A stretch of DNA of 64,000 nt from Xanthomonas campestris pv. phormiicola (GCA_025666215.1 CP102593.1:5159001-5223000); one strand, 5' to 3'; shown: positions 26,980 to 36,180, numbered from the stretch's first letter. The notes: generated from the sequence alone by a model not told the origin. A program made the numbers and translations.

Positions 26980-27222
26980 TGAGGGTCCGGCTCTGGGCAA
27001 ACCGGCATTGTAGCGGGAGCGTCCCGCCGGCCTGCGCCGGGGCGTGCACCCGTCCCGGAGCAGGCCGCGTTGGCTCTGGCGGACCGTCGGTGGTGCTGCG
27101 TGGCGCAGCGCCGGACTGGCGGTCAGGTCAAGCCACGCGGCGCCGACTGGCGCTCTGCCAGGCCCACTGCGCAAGGCCACGCGCGGCGCGGCGCGTTCGG
27201 GAATGGGCGATACGCTCCAGGC

Positions 27223-28215
27223 TCAGGCGGGCACACCGTCGGTCAGGCGCTCGGCCACCCAGCGCTCGGCGAAGCCGTCGCCGCGCGCGTTCTCGATGAA
27301 GCCGCAGTGCCCGCCCCAGCGCGCGATCTCCAGCCGCGCCAGGGCCGGCAGGCGCAGGTTGCGGAAGTCGTCCAGCGGGATCACCGGGTCGTCCTCGGCC
27401 ATCAGGATGTCGGCCGGCACGTGCAGGCCCTGCAGGCGTTCGCCGGCGATCGAATAGCTGTCGAAATAGGCTTCCAGGCTGGCGAAGCCGGCGTGGCGCT
27501 GCGCCAGCCAGGCCATCAGCTCGCGCATGTCCAGCGCCAGGGTGGCGTCGTCGTAACCGTGCCGATCGGGGAACAGCTCGCGCTTGCGCAGCAGCGACTC
27601 GCGCCACTTGCGGCGGAAATACCAGTCGTAGAACTGCGGGCCGTTCTCGATCCGCTGCATGGTGGTGGCCGGGTCCAGCAGCGGGCACACCGCCGCCACG
27701 CGCTGCAGCGGCAGGCCGGCGGCCGGCGCGCGCAGCGCCAGGCGCAATGCGAAGTTGCCGCCCAGCGAATAGCCGGCGGCCAGCAGCGCCGGCGCCGGGA
27801 AGCGCCGCCACAGGTCGCTGGCGGCGTTGACCACTTCGTCCAGGCGCTCGGAGTGGAACAGGTCCACGTTGAGGTGGTGGGTGCCGCCGTGGTCGCGGAA
27901 GTTGAGCCGGAACACCTGGTAGCCGCGCGCCAGCAGCTGCGCGGCGGTCAGGCGCATGTAGCTGGAGTCGGCGCTGCCTTCCCAGCCGTGCAGCAACAAC
28001 ACCGTGCCGCGCGGCGCGGTGTCGGCCGGCACGCTCAGCCAGCCCTGCAGGCGCACGCCGTCGCCGCCGTCGAGGATGTGCGAGGTGGTGGTCGCGCCGC
28101 TGGCGGCGAGCAGCTGTTCGCCGCGGCGCACGCGCAGGGCGCTGGAACCCAGCACCGATTGCAGGTGCGGGTTGCGCAGCCAACGCGGGGGGAGGTAGTC
28201 GGCGGCATTCATCAT
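27223..28215 (-). CDS. YheT-family alpha/beta hydrolase
   Basis: The 330-residue product begins at tandem ATGs (28215, 28212) and reads MMNAADYLPPRWLRNPHLQS, the usual opening of the YheT/UPF0017 family. The catalytic triad is complete: Ser in AAGYSLGGNFA, Asp in MAEDDPVIPL and His in GGHCGFIEN. GTVLLLHGWEGSADSSYM supplies the oxyanion-hole region. Substrate is unknown, but members act as esterases. The next gene upstream on the same strand is an acyltransferase, which fits a lipid-related role. Confidence 0.9.
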   Translation of the reverse strand: MMNAADYLPPRWLRNPHLQSVLGSSALRVRRGEQLLAASGATTTSHILDGGDGVRLQGWLSVPADTAPRGTVLLLHGWEGSADSSYMRLTAAQLLARGYQVFRLNFRDHGGTHHLNVDLFHSERLDEVVNAASDLWRRFPAPALLAAGYSLGGNFALRLALRAPAAGLPLQRVAAVCPLLDPATTMQRIENGPQFYDWYFRRKWRESLLRKRELFPDRHGYDDATLALDMRELMAWLAQRHAGFASLEAYFDSYSIAGERLQGLHVPADILMAEDDPVIPLDDFRNLRLPALARLEIARWGGHCGFIENARGDGFAERWVAERLTDGVPA

Positions 28216-28283
28216 CGGCAGCGAGCTTGCGCCGGGCGATTGGAGCAATAGGTCAAATCGCCCGGGCCGCAGTGTTCCATGGT

Positions 28284-29078
28284 TCAGCGTTGCGCCATCG
28301 CCGCGACGATGCGCGCGCGCGAGATCTCGGCGATGCGCCGGCGCCCTTCCACGTCCTGCAGCCGGATCGGCTCCAGGAAATGCACCTCGGCCACGCGGCC
28401 CGGCTCGCCAAGCAGGCGCAGGAAATTGGCGAAGAAGCTCTCGTGCGGGCCGAACGCGATCAGCGTCTGCGCCGAACCGCCGGCGCCATAGCGCACCGCC
28501 ACCGGCTGCACCGCCACCTCGGCTTCCACCGCGGCCTGGAAGATGCGCGCATGGAACGGGCCGACGTCGTGGCCGCCACGGGTGCGCCCTTCCGGGAACA
28601 CGCCGACCGAGCGCCCCGAGCGCAACCGCTCCAGCATCGCCTGCAGCACCCCGCCCAGCGATTCGGTGTTGCCGCGCTGGTGGAAGATGGTCTGCCCGCG
28701 CGTGGCCAGCCAGCCGACCAGCGGCCAGCCGGCGATCTCGCGCTTGGCGACGAAGCCCATCATGCGCTGGCTGTGCAGCATCACGATGTCGATCCAGCTG
28801 ACGTGATTGGCCACGAACAGCACCGGATTGCGCAGCGGCGTGCCGACCCGGCGCACGCGCAGGCCGAAGATGCGCAGCAGCCAGGTCGACCACCAGCACA
28901 CCACGCGGTCGCCGAACGATTCGATGCCGGCGCGGCCGGGCGACAGCGCCATGCAAGCCAGCAGGAACGGCAACGACACGAACACGTGCAACGCCAGCAG
29001 CGGAACGCGGTAGCCGTAACGGACCCAGCGCAGCGCCCCACCGTGGTGGTGCGTGGCGGTTGAGGAGAACTCGCTCAT
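28284..29078 (-). CDS. 1-acyl-sn-glycerol-3-phosphate acyltransferase (PlsC-like)
   Basis: PlsC-type enzymes acylate lysophosphatidic acid or related lysolipids in the inner membrane. The 264-residue protein has an N-terminal hydrophobic segment (VPLLALHVFVSLPFLLACMA) and the catalytic H-x4-D motif in FVANHVSWIDIVML. The substrate-binding block is VGVFPEGRTRGG. A second PlsC paralogue could exist elsewhere, so I withhold a symbol. It is followed by the YheT hydrolase on the same strand after about 70 bases. Confidence 0.9.
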   Translation of the reverse strand: MSEFSSTATHHHGGALRWVRYGYRVPLLALHVFVSLPFLLACMALSPGRAGIESFGDRVVCWWSTWLLRIFGLRVRRVGTPLRNPVLFVANHVSWIDIVMLHSQRMMGFVAKREIAGWPLVGWLATRGQTIFHQRGNTESLGGVLQAMLERLRSGRSVGVFPEGRTRGGHDVGPFHARIFQAAVEAEVAVQPVAVRYGAGGSAQTLIAFGPHESFFANFLRLLGEPGRVAEVHFLEPIRLQDVEGRRRIAEISRARIVAAMAQR

Positions 29079-29154
29079 TCTGGTCAGGGTACCGCAAGCC
29101 GGGAGGGAAGCACCCTATTGTGTCAGCATGAAGACGGTTACGGCTGAGTGCACG

Positions 29155-29574
29155 CTAATTGCGTGCGATCACCGCCAGGGTCAGCCGCGACACGCACACC
29201 GGCTTGCCGGCCGCGTCCTCGATGCGGATCTCCCAGACCTGGGTGGCGCGGCCCACGTGCAGCGGCCGCGCGGTGCCGGTGACCGTGCCGGCGCGGGCCG
29301 CGCGCAGGTGGTTGGCGTTGATCTCCAGGCCCACGCAGATCCGGTCCGGCGCCACGCACAGGTTGCCGGCGCTGCTGCCCAGGGTTTCGGCCAGCACCAC
29401 CGAGGCGCCGCCGTGCAGCAGTCCGTACGGTTGCAGCGTGCGCGCATCGACCGGCATCGTCGCGCGCAGCCAGTCCGGCCCGGCCTCGGTGAAGACGATG
29501 CCCAGGTGCGCGATCAGGGTGTCGCGGGCGGCGGCGTTGAGGGCATCGAGATCGACGGGGTCGCGGAAGGTCAT
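29155..29574 (-). CDS. Hotdog-fold acyl-CoA thioesterase (YdiI/EntH-like)
   Basis: The 139-residue product carries the hotdog signature YGLLHGGASVVLAETLGSSA, where the glutamate is the expected catalytic residue and HGG forms the helix cap, and ends with VSRLTLAVIARN. This is the pattern of YdiI/EntH and menaquinone-pathway thioesterases; the native substrate here is unknown. The ATG at 29574 is unusual because a heptamer repeat begins three bases upstream, leaving no Shine-Dalgarno. Confidence 0.88.
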   Translation of the reverse strand: MTFRDPVDLDALNAAARDTLIAHLGIVFTEAGPDWLRATMPVDARTLQPYGLLHGGASVVLAETLGSSAGNLCVAPDRICVGLEINANHLRAARAGTVTGTARPLHVGRATQVWEIRIEDAAGKPVCVSRLTLAVIARN

Positions 29575-29576
29575 TT

Positions 29577-29680
29577 TGGGTCCGGGATTTGGGATTTGGG
29601 ATTCGGGATTGGCAAAAGCGCGATTGTCGGCGCGAGGGGCGCCGCTTGGCGAATCCCCAATCCCGAATCCCCAATCCCGG
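29577..29680. repeat. Heptamer repeat element, second copy type
   Basis: The left arm (29577-29611) repeats GGGATTT/GGGATTC units and the right arm (about 29650-29680) carries the inverted GAATCCCCAATCCC units, with about 38 bases between. Together they could form a large imperfect hairpin. The right arm ends four bases from the stop codon of the phospholipase D gene and the left arm ends three bases from the start codon of the thioesterase gene. It matches the element at 16532-16708 in design, including the CCCGGCACTCA-like end. Confidence 0.8.
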
Positions 29681-29683
29681 CAC

Positions 29684-31681
29684 TCAAAGAATCGGCACCA
29701 GCCCAGAGCCGAACGCCGTCAGCATACGCACCAGCAGCCATTTCGGGCCGACGTTGACCTCGGGGAAGTCGCCGACCGCACTGTAGCAGCGATGGAAGCC
29801 GGGATCGCGCCGGGTCAGCGGCGCCGGGCAGTCGGGGCCGGGCTGGAATTCGTAGTTGGTGGCGTAGCGCCATGGCCAGAAATCCAGCACCGGCAACGCC
29901 TCGGAGGCCTTGCCCATGCTGTAGTTCAGGCCCGACAGCACCGGCGGCTTGACCCGCGCCGCCACCGTCCACGAATTCTCCGGCTCGATGTCGCGGCCGA
30001 TGCTGGCCGCCAGCGCCTGCGCGAACACCGGGTCGGCGATGATCACCGCGCCCTCGGTGTTGTAGGTTTCGCTGCGCGGATCGAAGTTGTGGGTGCCGAT
30101 CACGCCGATCCGCCGGTCCACCACCAGCGACTTGGCGTGCAGGCCCATGCGCGCGCCGTCGCGGGTCACCGGCAGCGGCCGGTTGGCGACGCGGCGGCTG
30201 AGGAACGACGGCCGGGTCTCGGTGCGCAGCACGTGGCGATCGACCTGGCTGCCATCCGCGCGACGACTGCCGGAGGGGCCGCCGCTGCCGCTGCCGAGCA
30301 TCGCGCTGCGGCCGCTGCGCGCATTGCTGCCGGCGGCGCTGCCGCCGATCAGCGGAGTGCGGGCGCGGTCCTGCTCGGCGTCCGGCAGCTGCAGCGGCGA
30401 CGGCAGCAGGTTGGCGTAGTCCACCGGCGCGTCCAGCGGGAACGGCTTGTACTCGTAGATGTCGAAGCCCATCTCGCGCAGGTTGCGGCGCTTGTACTTG
30501 TACGACAAGGCATACACCACCGGGTTGTCGGTACTGGCCAGGCTGTTGGTGGCCACGATCACCTTGGGCGGCTGCGCGCGCTTGCGCAGGTCGCGGAAGA
30601 TCTCCTGCGCCGGATCCGACAGCACCAGATACGGGGTCTGCAGGATGATTTCCTGCCTGGCATCGGCGATCAGCCTGTCCAGCCTGGGCGCGGTGGAGAT
30701 CGCCTTGGGGCCATGCTCGCGGCGATGCTTCTGCGGCAGGTCGGCCACGTAGTCCACGTGGCTGACCGGCAGTGCCGGCAGCACGAAGGTGTCCTCGACG
30801 AAGGCCGGATCGGCGGCCTCCTCGCTCACCCGCTGCACCCGCTGCGGGCGCAGGAACTGGGCGGGCGGCATCTGCGGCACGCCGTCGCGCAGCAGCAGCT
30901 TGCCGACATCGTTGAGCCGCGCCACCGGCACGCTGCGCCGCGCCGCCCAGTAGGCATCGAAGTTGGCGGCCATGCTGCGCGCCACCGGCCCGGCCACCAG
31001 CACGTCGCGGTCGCGGAAGTTGTACTCGCTGTCCCAGTCGTAATAGTCGTCCTGGTAGTTGCGCCCGCCGACCACGCCGATCGCGTCGTCCACCACCAGC
31101 AGCTTGTTGTGCATGCGCTGGTTGAAGCGGCGGAAACAGCACAGCACGCTGGCGGCGTAGTGCATGTAGTTGGGCTTGGCCAGGCCGAAGGTGGGGTTGT
31201 AGATGCGCAGCGAGAAGTTCTGGTGGGCGCCGGCCAGGGCGCCGAGGATCTGCAGGTCGGAGATCGCCGACAGCTGGTCGATCAGCACCCGCACCCGCAC
31301 GCCGCGCCGCGCCGCGGCCAGCAGCTCGTCCATCACCAGCCGCGCGCTGTCGTCCTTGTCGAAGATGTAGGTCTGCAGGTCGATGCTGCGGCTGGCGCTG
31401 CGGATCAGGTTGACCCGCGCCACCAGCGCTTCCTCGCCATGGTCCAGGATGGTGGCGTAGTGCCGCGGGGCGGCGTCGGCGGACGCGGCGAAGGCCTTGC
31501 CGGCCAGCGCGCGCAGCGGCGAGGCCAGTGCGCAGTGATCGCTTTGCGTGCAGTCGACGCGGCCGTCGCGCGCTGCCTCGGCGATCGCCACCGCGCGGCC
31601 GTGCTGGGCCTGCGACAGGCTCGCGCAACCGCTGCCGAGCAGCAGCGCCGCCAGCACCAGGACCCTCAACCACGCTGTCAC
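29684..31681 (-). CDS. Phospholipase D-family lipoprotein, ClsC-like cardiolipin synthase
   Basis: I start at the GTG at 31681, which overlaps the YceI gene's stop codon as GTGA and opens with a lipobox signal peptide (VTAWLRVLVLAALLLGSGC). The 665-residue protein has two HKD motifs, MHNKLLVVDDAIGVVGGRN and GLHAKSLVVDRRIGVIGTHN, so it is a phosphatidyl-transferase of the phospholipase D superfamily. Domain layout resembles ClsC (YmdC), which makes cardiolipin from phosphatidylglycerol and phosphatidylethanolamine. A low-complexity Gly/Ser/Arg insert lies before the second motif. The longer frame reaching 31804 is not supported. Confidence 0.9.
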   Translation of the reverse strand: MTAWLRVLVLAALLLGSGCASLSQAQHGRAVAIAEAARDGRVDCTQSDHCALASPLRALAGKAFAASADAAPRHYATILDHGEEALVARVNLIRSASRSIDLQTYIFDKDDSARLVMDELLAAARRGVRVRVLIDQLSAISDLQILGALAGAHQNFSLRIYNPTFGLAKPNYMHYAASVLCCFRRFNQRMHNKLLVVDDAIGVVGGRNYQDDYYDWDSEYNFRDRDVLVAGPVARSMAANFDAYWAARRSVPVARLNDVGKLLLRDGVPQMPPAQFLRPQRVQRVSEEAADPAFVEDTFVLPALPVSHVDYVADLPQKHRREHGPKAISTAPRLDRLIADARQEIILQTPYLVLSDPAQEIFRDLRKRAQPPKVIVATNSLASTDNPVVYALSYKYKRRNLREMGFDIYEYKPFPLDAPVDYANLLPSPLQLPDAEQDRARTPLIGGSAAGSNARSGRSAMLGSGSGGPSGSRRADGSQVDRHVLRTETRPSFLSRRVANRPLPVTRDGARMGLHAKSLVVDRRIGVIGTHNFDPRSETYNTEGAVIIADPVFAQALAASIGRDIEPENSWTVAARVKPPVLSGLNYSMGKASEALPVLDFWPWRYATNYEFQPGPDCPAPLTRRDPGFHRCYSAVGDFPEVNVGPKWLLVRMLTAFGSGLVPIL

Positions 31682-32292
31682 CGGGCATCCGCTCCGGTCA
31701 GCCGCGCGCGCAGCACGAAGGTGACCCGATCGCTCAAGGCCAGATCCCACTTGTCCATTCCATAACGTCCACGCAAAACCGTACCGCGGCTGATCACGTC
31801 GCAATCATAGCCCGGGCGGCTGCATCCCGCCGGCATCATGGTCAGCGTCTCGGTGTGGCCGACCCCGCGAATGCTCAGCGTACCGACCAGCGCGCCGCCG
31901 CTGGTCAGCAGCTCCGGCGGGAACGGCTGCGAATCGAAAGAGACGGTCGGAAAGCGTTCGGCGTCGAAGAAATCCTCGCCGCGCATCCAGCCGGTGTAGC
32001 GCGGCTTGCCGGGAATCTGCACGTAGGCGGTGAACAGGCGCAGGCGCACCTGGTGGCGGCCGTCGGGCAACATCTCCACGGTGCCCTCGAAGCGCGGGAA
32101 GAAGCCCTCGATGCGCTGCCCGAAGCGGGTGCGGATCTCGAAGCCGAAACGCGACTGGGCCGGATCGAAGGCATGCTCCCCCGGCGACAGCGGCGGCGCC
32201 TGCGCGCTGCTCCACCCCGGCAACAGGCACAGCGACAGCAGCGCGGTGCACAGCGCCGGGCGCAGGCGCCGGCGCGGTGCGTTCAGGGCCAC
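31678..32292 (-). CDS. YceI-family periplasmic protein
   Basis: A GTG start at 32292 gives a 204-residue precursor with a signal peptide (VALNAPRRRLRPALCTALLS, LCLLPGWSSAQA). The mature domain is a YceI-type lipocalin-like barrel: HAFDPAQSRFGFEIRTRFGQ, FFDAERFPTVSFDSQ, and GTLSIRGVGHTETLTM. YceI proteins bind isoprenoid-like lipids. The gene overlaps the 3' end of sixA by 10 bases and its stop overlaps the start of the phospholipase D gene, a tight minus-strand operon. Confidence 0.87.
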   Translation of the reverse strand: MALNAPRRRLRPALCTALLSLCLLPGWSSAQAPPLSPGEHAFDPAQSRFGFEIRTRFGQRIEGFFPRFEGTVEMLPDGRHQVRLRLFTAYVQIPGKPRYTGWMRGEDFFDAERFPTVSFDSQPFPPELLTSGGALVGTLSIRGVGHTETLTMMPAGCSRPGYDCDVISRGTVLRGRYGMDKWDLALSDRVTFVLRARLTGADAR

Positions 32293-32771
32293 CAGAACGC
32301 AGTCAGTCGGGCGACACCCGGCTCGATCGCCGCGTCCTGCGGCACCGTCAGCACCACCACGCTGGCGGTGGGCATGCCGCGGTAGTCGCCGGTCTGGCCG
32401 CTGTGCATCAACGCCGCCAGCTGCTCCAGGCCCGGGTTGTGGCCGACCAGCAGCAGGCGCTCGACGTCGCGATGCTCGTCCATCAGCGCGGCCAGGGTGC
32501 CGGAGGTGGCCTCGTAGATCCGCGGCTCCAGGCGCTGCTCGGCATAGCCGGTCAGTTCCAGCACCGCTTCCAGGGTCTCGCGCGCGCGCCGCGCCGGCGA
32601 GCACAGCACGCGGTCGGGCACCAGCCGCTGCTCCAGCAGCCAGCGCCCGGCGGCCTCGGCCTCGGCCAGGCCGTGCGGCGACAGCGGCCGGTCGAAATCG
32701 GCCTGGCCGGTGTCGGCCGGTTCGGCATGGGCATGGCGCAGCAGGATCACTTCACGCAGGACGATGGTCAT
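32283..32771 (-). CDS. sixA: Phosphohistidine phosphatase SixA
   Basis: SixA is a histidine-phosphatase-superfamily enzyme that dephosphorylates phosphohistidine, in E. coli acting on the nitrogen PTS protein NPr. The 162-residue product has the RHG-type motif VILLRHAHAEP near residue 9, VLCSPARRARETLE and the second catalytic histidine in LLLVGHNPGLEQL. Length matches the family. It lies between a ParA-like ATPase gene upstream and yceI downstream on one strand. Confidence 0.93.
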   Translation of the reverse strand: MTIVLREVILLRHAHAEPADTGQADFDRPLSPHGLAEAEAAGRWLLEQRLVPDRVLCSPARRARETLEAVLELTGYAEQRLEPRIYEATSGTLAALMDEHRDVERLLLVGHNPGLEQLAALMHSGQTGDYRGMPTASVVVLTVPQDAAIEPGVARLTAFWWP

Positions 32772-32774
32772 CGG

Positions 32775-33407
32775 TCAGGCCTTCTTGAGCCACTTGAGCA
32801 AGGGTTCCCAGTCCTGCTGGTGATCGCGCACCTGAGCGGAACGGTAGTCGAACAGGCTGCGGCCGAGGCCGACCAGCACCACGTAGGCCTGGCTGTCGCG
32901 CAGCTGCGCCAGCACCGGATACGGCCAGCCGCCGAGCATCTCCAACGCCTGTTGCGCGGCGTGGGTCCACGGCTTGCTGCGGTTGATCACCAGCCCCACC
33001 GGCAGCTTGCGCTGGTGCACCCGCGGCACCTTGGCCAGGGTGTTGAGGAAGCCGACGGTGGCCTCGATGTCCAGCGCCGACGGCATCACCGGCACCACCA
33101 CCGCGTCGGCCTCGTCCAGGAACTGGGCCAGGTCCTCGGCCATGGCGCCGGCGGCGCCGTCGATGATCACCCGCTGGGTGTCGTCCGGCAGCGCCGCGCG
33201 CCAGGCGCGTTTGCGGCTGGCGTCGATCGGCAGCACCGCGCTGTCCAGGCCGGCGCGGCGCTCGGCCCAGCGGGTCGAGGAGCCCTGCGGATCGGCATCG
33301 GCCAGCACCGTCCGCTTGCCGGCCAGCGCGTAGTACGCGGCCAGGTGCGTGGCAATCGTGGTCTTGCCCACGCCGCCCTTGGAGCCGGCCACCAGGATCG
33401 TCTTCAT
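32775..33407 (-). CDS. ParA-family ATPase
   Basis: The 210-residue product from the ATG at 33407 is a MinD/ParA ATPase with a deviant Walker A motif, [20 protein letters not shown], plus [14 protein letters not shown], and RVIIDGAAG as Walker B region. Such short ParA proteins position plasmids, protein arrays or other cargo and usually pair with a partner gene. No ParB-like partner is next to it, so the cargo is unknown. The gene ends three bases before the sixA start and faces away from the AAA ATPase gene. Confidence 0.9.
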   Translation of the reverse strand: MKTILVAGSKGGVGKTTIATHLAAYYALAGKRTVLADADPQGSSTRWAERRAGLDSAVLPIDASRKRAWRAALPDDTQRVIIDGAAGAMAEDLAQFLDEADAVVVPVMPSALDIEATVGFLNTLAKVPRVHQRKLPVGLVINRSKPWTHAAQQALEMLGGWPYPVLAQLRDSQAYVVLVGLGRSLFDYRSAQVRDHQQDWEPLLKWLKKA

Positions 33408-33530
33408 GCGCGCCTCGCTTCCGGAAGAAGAGGCCGCAGCGTACACCGGCCCCATGTTGGCCGGTAGTCAACGCGTGGCGGGCGGGGCGGCGCGTTGCTA
33501 TCGTGGCGGCCCCACGGCAACGGATCGCCC

Positions 33531-35024
33531 ATGAGCGAGCTGCAGGACCTGACCGCGCTGATCCGCGCCAACACCCCCCTGATCGTCATCGAGACCCAGG
33601 AGGAGGCGCGCATCGTGGCGCTGTTCCGGCAGGCGCTGATGCAGGTCTGGCGCGCGCTGCACCGCTGGTCGATCACCGAGGGCCTGCGCCGCATCGACCT
33701 GGACCGCGAGGACGAGCCGAGCGGCCCGCCCGACGCCAGCGCGGTGCTGCAGGCGATCAAGCGGGCCGACCAGCGCGGCATCTACCTGTTGCTGGACGTG
33801 GTGCCGTACCTGGGCTACGCCAGCCACCAGCGCCTGCTGCGCGACATCGTCGAGCGCCGCCATTGCCAGCCGCACGTGCTGGTGCTGATCGGCGCCAGGA
33901 TCGAGCTGCCGGCCGAACTGGAAGCGCTGGCCACGCGCTTCAACCCGCGCCTGCCCGACGCCAACGCGCTGTTGAAGATGGTGCAGGAAGAGGCCGCCGG
34001 CTACGCGCGCGAGTTCGGCGGGCGCCGGGTCGAGGTGGACGGCGAGGCGATCAAGCAGATCCTGCGCAACCTGCAGGGGCTGAGCCTGATCGACGCGCGC
34101 CGCATCGCCCGCCAGCTGATCTACGCCGACGGCGCGCTCAACGCCGCCGACCTGCCGCAGCTGGCCCGGCTCAAGTTCGAGCTGCTCAACCGCAGCGGCC
34201 ACCTGCACTACGAATACGACGCCACCCGCTTCGCCGACGTGGCCGGCGCGCGCCGGCTCAAGCGCTGGATCGAGCAGCGCCGCGCGGTGTTCGCCGGCCC
34301 CGCCCCGCCCGGGCTGGACCCGCCCAAGGGCGTGCTGCTGCTGGGCGTGCAGGGCTGCGGCAAGTCGATGCTGGCCAAGGCCACCGCCGCCGGCTTCGGC
34401 GTGCCGCTGCTGCGCCTGGACGTCGGCTCGCTGTACGACAAGTACCACGGCGAGACCGAGAAGAACCTGCGCGGCGCGCTGGCCGCGGCCGAACAGCTGG
34501 CGCCGTGCGTGCTGTGGATCGACGAGATCGAGAAGGGCCTGGCCAGCGGCGGCGAGGACGGCGGCGTGTCGCGGCGCGTGCTCGGCTACCTGCTGACCTG
34601 GATGGCCGAGCGCGGCGGCGCAGCCGGTGCCGGCGGCGTGTTCATCGTCGCCACCGCCAACCAGGTGCACGAACTGCCGGCGGAACTGCTGCGCAAGGGC
34701 CGCTTCGACGAGATCTTCTTCATCGACCTGCCCGACGCCGACACGCGGGTGGACTTGCTGCGCCTGCACCTGGCGCGGCGCAAGCTGCGCGAGGACGACT
34801 TCGCGCTGCCGGCGCTGGCCGCCGCGGCGAACGGCTTTTCCGGCGCCGAGATCGAGCAGGCCATCGTCTCCGGCCTGTATGCGGCGCATGCCGAGAGCCG
34901 GCCGCTGGACACCGAGCTGCTGATGCAGGAACTCCGCGGCACGCGGCCGCTGTCGGTGGTGATGGCCGAGCAGGTGCAGGCGCTGCGCGAGTGGGCGCGC
35001 GAGCGCACGGTGCCGGCGGATTGA
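33531..35024 (+). CDS. Ycf46-like AAA+ ATPase
   Basis: The 497-residue protein opens ELQDLTALIRANTPLIVIET, the N-terminal region typical of Ycf46-type proteins of cyanobacteria and plastids. The AAA domain follows: Walker A GVLLLGVQGCGKSMLAKA, Walker B VLWIDEIEKGL, sensor 1 VATANQ, and arginine fingers in LLRKGRFDEIFFIDLP. The ATPase part is close to FtsH but there is no membrane segment or protease domain. In cyanobacteria Ycf46 has been linked to inorganic-carbon use; its role here is unknown. It stands alone on the plus strand. Confidence 0.87.
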   Translation: MSELQDLTALIRANTPLIVIETQEEARIVALFRQALMQVWRALHRWSITEGLRRIDLDREDEPSGPPDASAVLQAIKRADQRGIYLLLDVVPYLGYASHQRLLRDIVERRHCQPHVLVLIGARIELPAELEALATRFNPRLPDANALLKMVQEEAAGYAREFGGRRVEVDGEAIKQILRNLQGLSLIDARRIARQLIYADGALNAADLPQLARLKFELLNRSGHLHYEYDATRFADVAGARRLKRWIEQRRAVFAGPAPPGLDPPKGVLLLGVQGCGKSMLAKATAAGFGVPLLRLDVGSLYDKYHGETEKNLRGALAAAEQLAPCVLWIDEIEKGLASGGEDGGVSRRVLGYLLTWMAERGGAAGAGGVFIVATANQVHELPAELLRKGRFDEIFFIDLPDADTRVDLLRLHLARRKLREDDFALPALAAAANGFSGAEIEQAIVSGLYAAHAESRPLDTELLMQELRGTRPLSVVMAEQVQALREWARERTVPAD

Positions 35025-35078
35025 GCGGCCGACGCCGGTTTCGCCCCCCGACGGGGAATGACCGGTAACGCCCTGCCC

Positions 35079-35261
35079 GGGGTTGAAACCCCTGCCTTTC
35101 GACGTCGTTGGCCGGAGCCAATAAAAATCAATTGGCGACAGCTGCGATGCGCGAGCGCAATGCGCTACGCCCTGTTGCGCCCTCCAACACGATCGGCAGG
35201 ACATCAGCCGCTTACAAAAGCGGGCATCGAAGACGTTGGAAGGCATGGGGTTGAAACCCCT
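35079..35261. repeat. MITE-like element with imperfect terminal inverted repeats
   Basis: A 183-base stretch begins GGGGTTGAAACCCCTGCCTT and continues TCGACGTCGTTGG. It ends with the approximate inverse, about 35227-35261, containing AAGACGTTGGAAGGCA and then GGGGTTGAAACCCCT. Each end carries the palindrome GGGGTTGAAACCCC. The interior is less GC-rich and non-coding. It occupies the gap between the convergent Ycf46-like gene and the AEC transporter. A hairpin-based 3'-end structure for the two genes is an alternative reading. Confidence 0.6.
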
Positions 35262-35265
35262 CTAC

Positions 35266-36180
35266 CTACACGCATGCCCCCAGCAGCCATGCCCACGCCG
35301 GCAGCGTGGCCAGCGACAGCAGGATGCCGTAACCGACCAACGCCGCCGCCAACCGCGGCGCCAGCCGGTGCGAGATCGCCAGCGCCGCGGCGGTGATCAT
35401 CGTCGGCATCGCCGATTCGAGCACGTTGGCCTGCAGCGCCTGCCCGCGCAGGCCCAGCGCCCACGACAGCGGCCAGGCCAGCGCCGGCAACAGCAGCAGC
35501 TTCAGCAGCAGGCCGGCGGCGAGCGGCTTGAGTTCCTCGCGCGGCAGCCGCAACTGGATCGAGAAGCCCACCGCCAGCATCACCAGCGGCAGCATCGCAT
35601 CGGCCAGGTGCTGCAGGCCCGAGCCGATCCACGCCGGCGGCTGCGCCGGCATCAGCGTCAGCGCGAACGCCAGCGCCCACAGCGGCGGGAAGCGGGCCAT
35701 GCGCAGCAGCGTCTGCCGCGGCGACGGCGGGGTCTCGCCGCCGTAGCGGGCCAGCACGTACAGGCCGAAGCTGGACAGCAGCACGAAGGTGCCGAACTGG
35801 TCGTAGACCACCGCATACGGCAGCGCCGCCTCGCCGAGCAGCGCGCGCACCATCGGATAGCCGATGAAGCTGGAATTGCTCAGGCCCACGCACAACAGCA
35901 GCGCCGCGTGCTCCTCGCGGCGCAGGCGCAGCGGCCGGCGCAGCGCCAGCACCGCCAGCACGGTGACGACGGCCAACAGCCACGGGGTGACCATCAGCCC
36001 GAGCAGGGACAGGTTCAACTGCAGGCGCGGCACGTAGATCAGCACCGAGGCCGGCAGGCACAGGTACAGCACCACGCCGTTGAGCACTTCGGTGGTGTTG
36101 GCCGGCAACACGCGCAGGCGCGCGAACAGCTTGCCGAGCGCCAACATGGCCAGGATCAGGGCGAACGCGTCGAAAGCCAT
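35266..36180 (-). CDS. AEC-family transporter (auxin efflux carrier fold)
   Basis: The 304-residue protein has ten hydrophobic segments in two halves, as in bacterial AEC carriers that transport organic acids or similar anions. Family features include LYLCLPASVLIYVPRLQ in the first half and LCVGLSNSSFIGYPMVRALL, with its glycine/proline break, in the second. The substrate is unknown. There is no linked regulator. The stop codon lies five bases from the MITE-like element, and the gene after it is convergent. Confidence 0.9.
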   Translation of the reverse strand: MAFDAFALILAMLALGKLFARLRVLPANTTEVLNGVVLYLCLPASVLIYVPRLQLNLSLLGLMVTPWLLAVVTVLAVLALRRPLRLRREEHAALLLCVGLSNSSFIGYPMVRALLGEAALPYAVVYDQFGTFVLLSSFGLYVLARYGGETPPSPRQTLLRMARFPPLWALAFALTLMPAQPPAWIGSGLQHLADAMLPLVMLAVGFSIQLRLPREELKPLAAGLLLKLLLLPALAWPLSWALGLRGQALQANVLESAMPTMITAAALAISHRLAPRLAAALVGYGILLSLATLPAWAWLLGACV

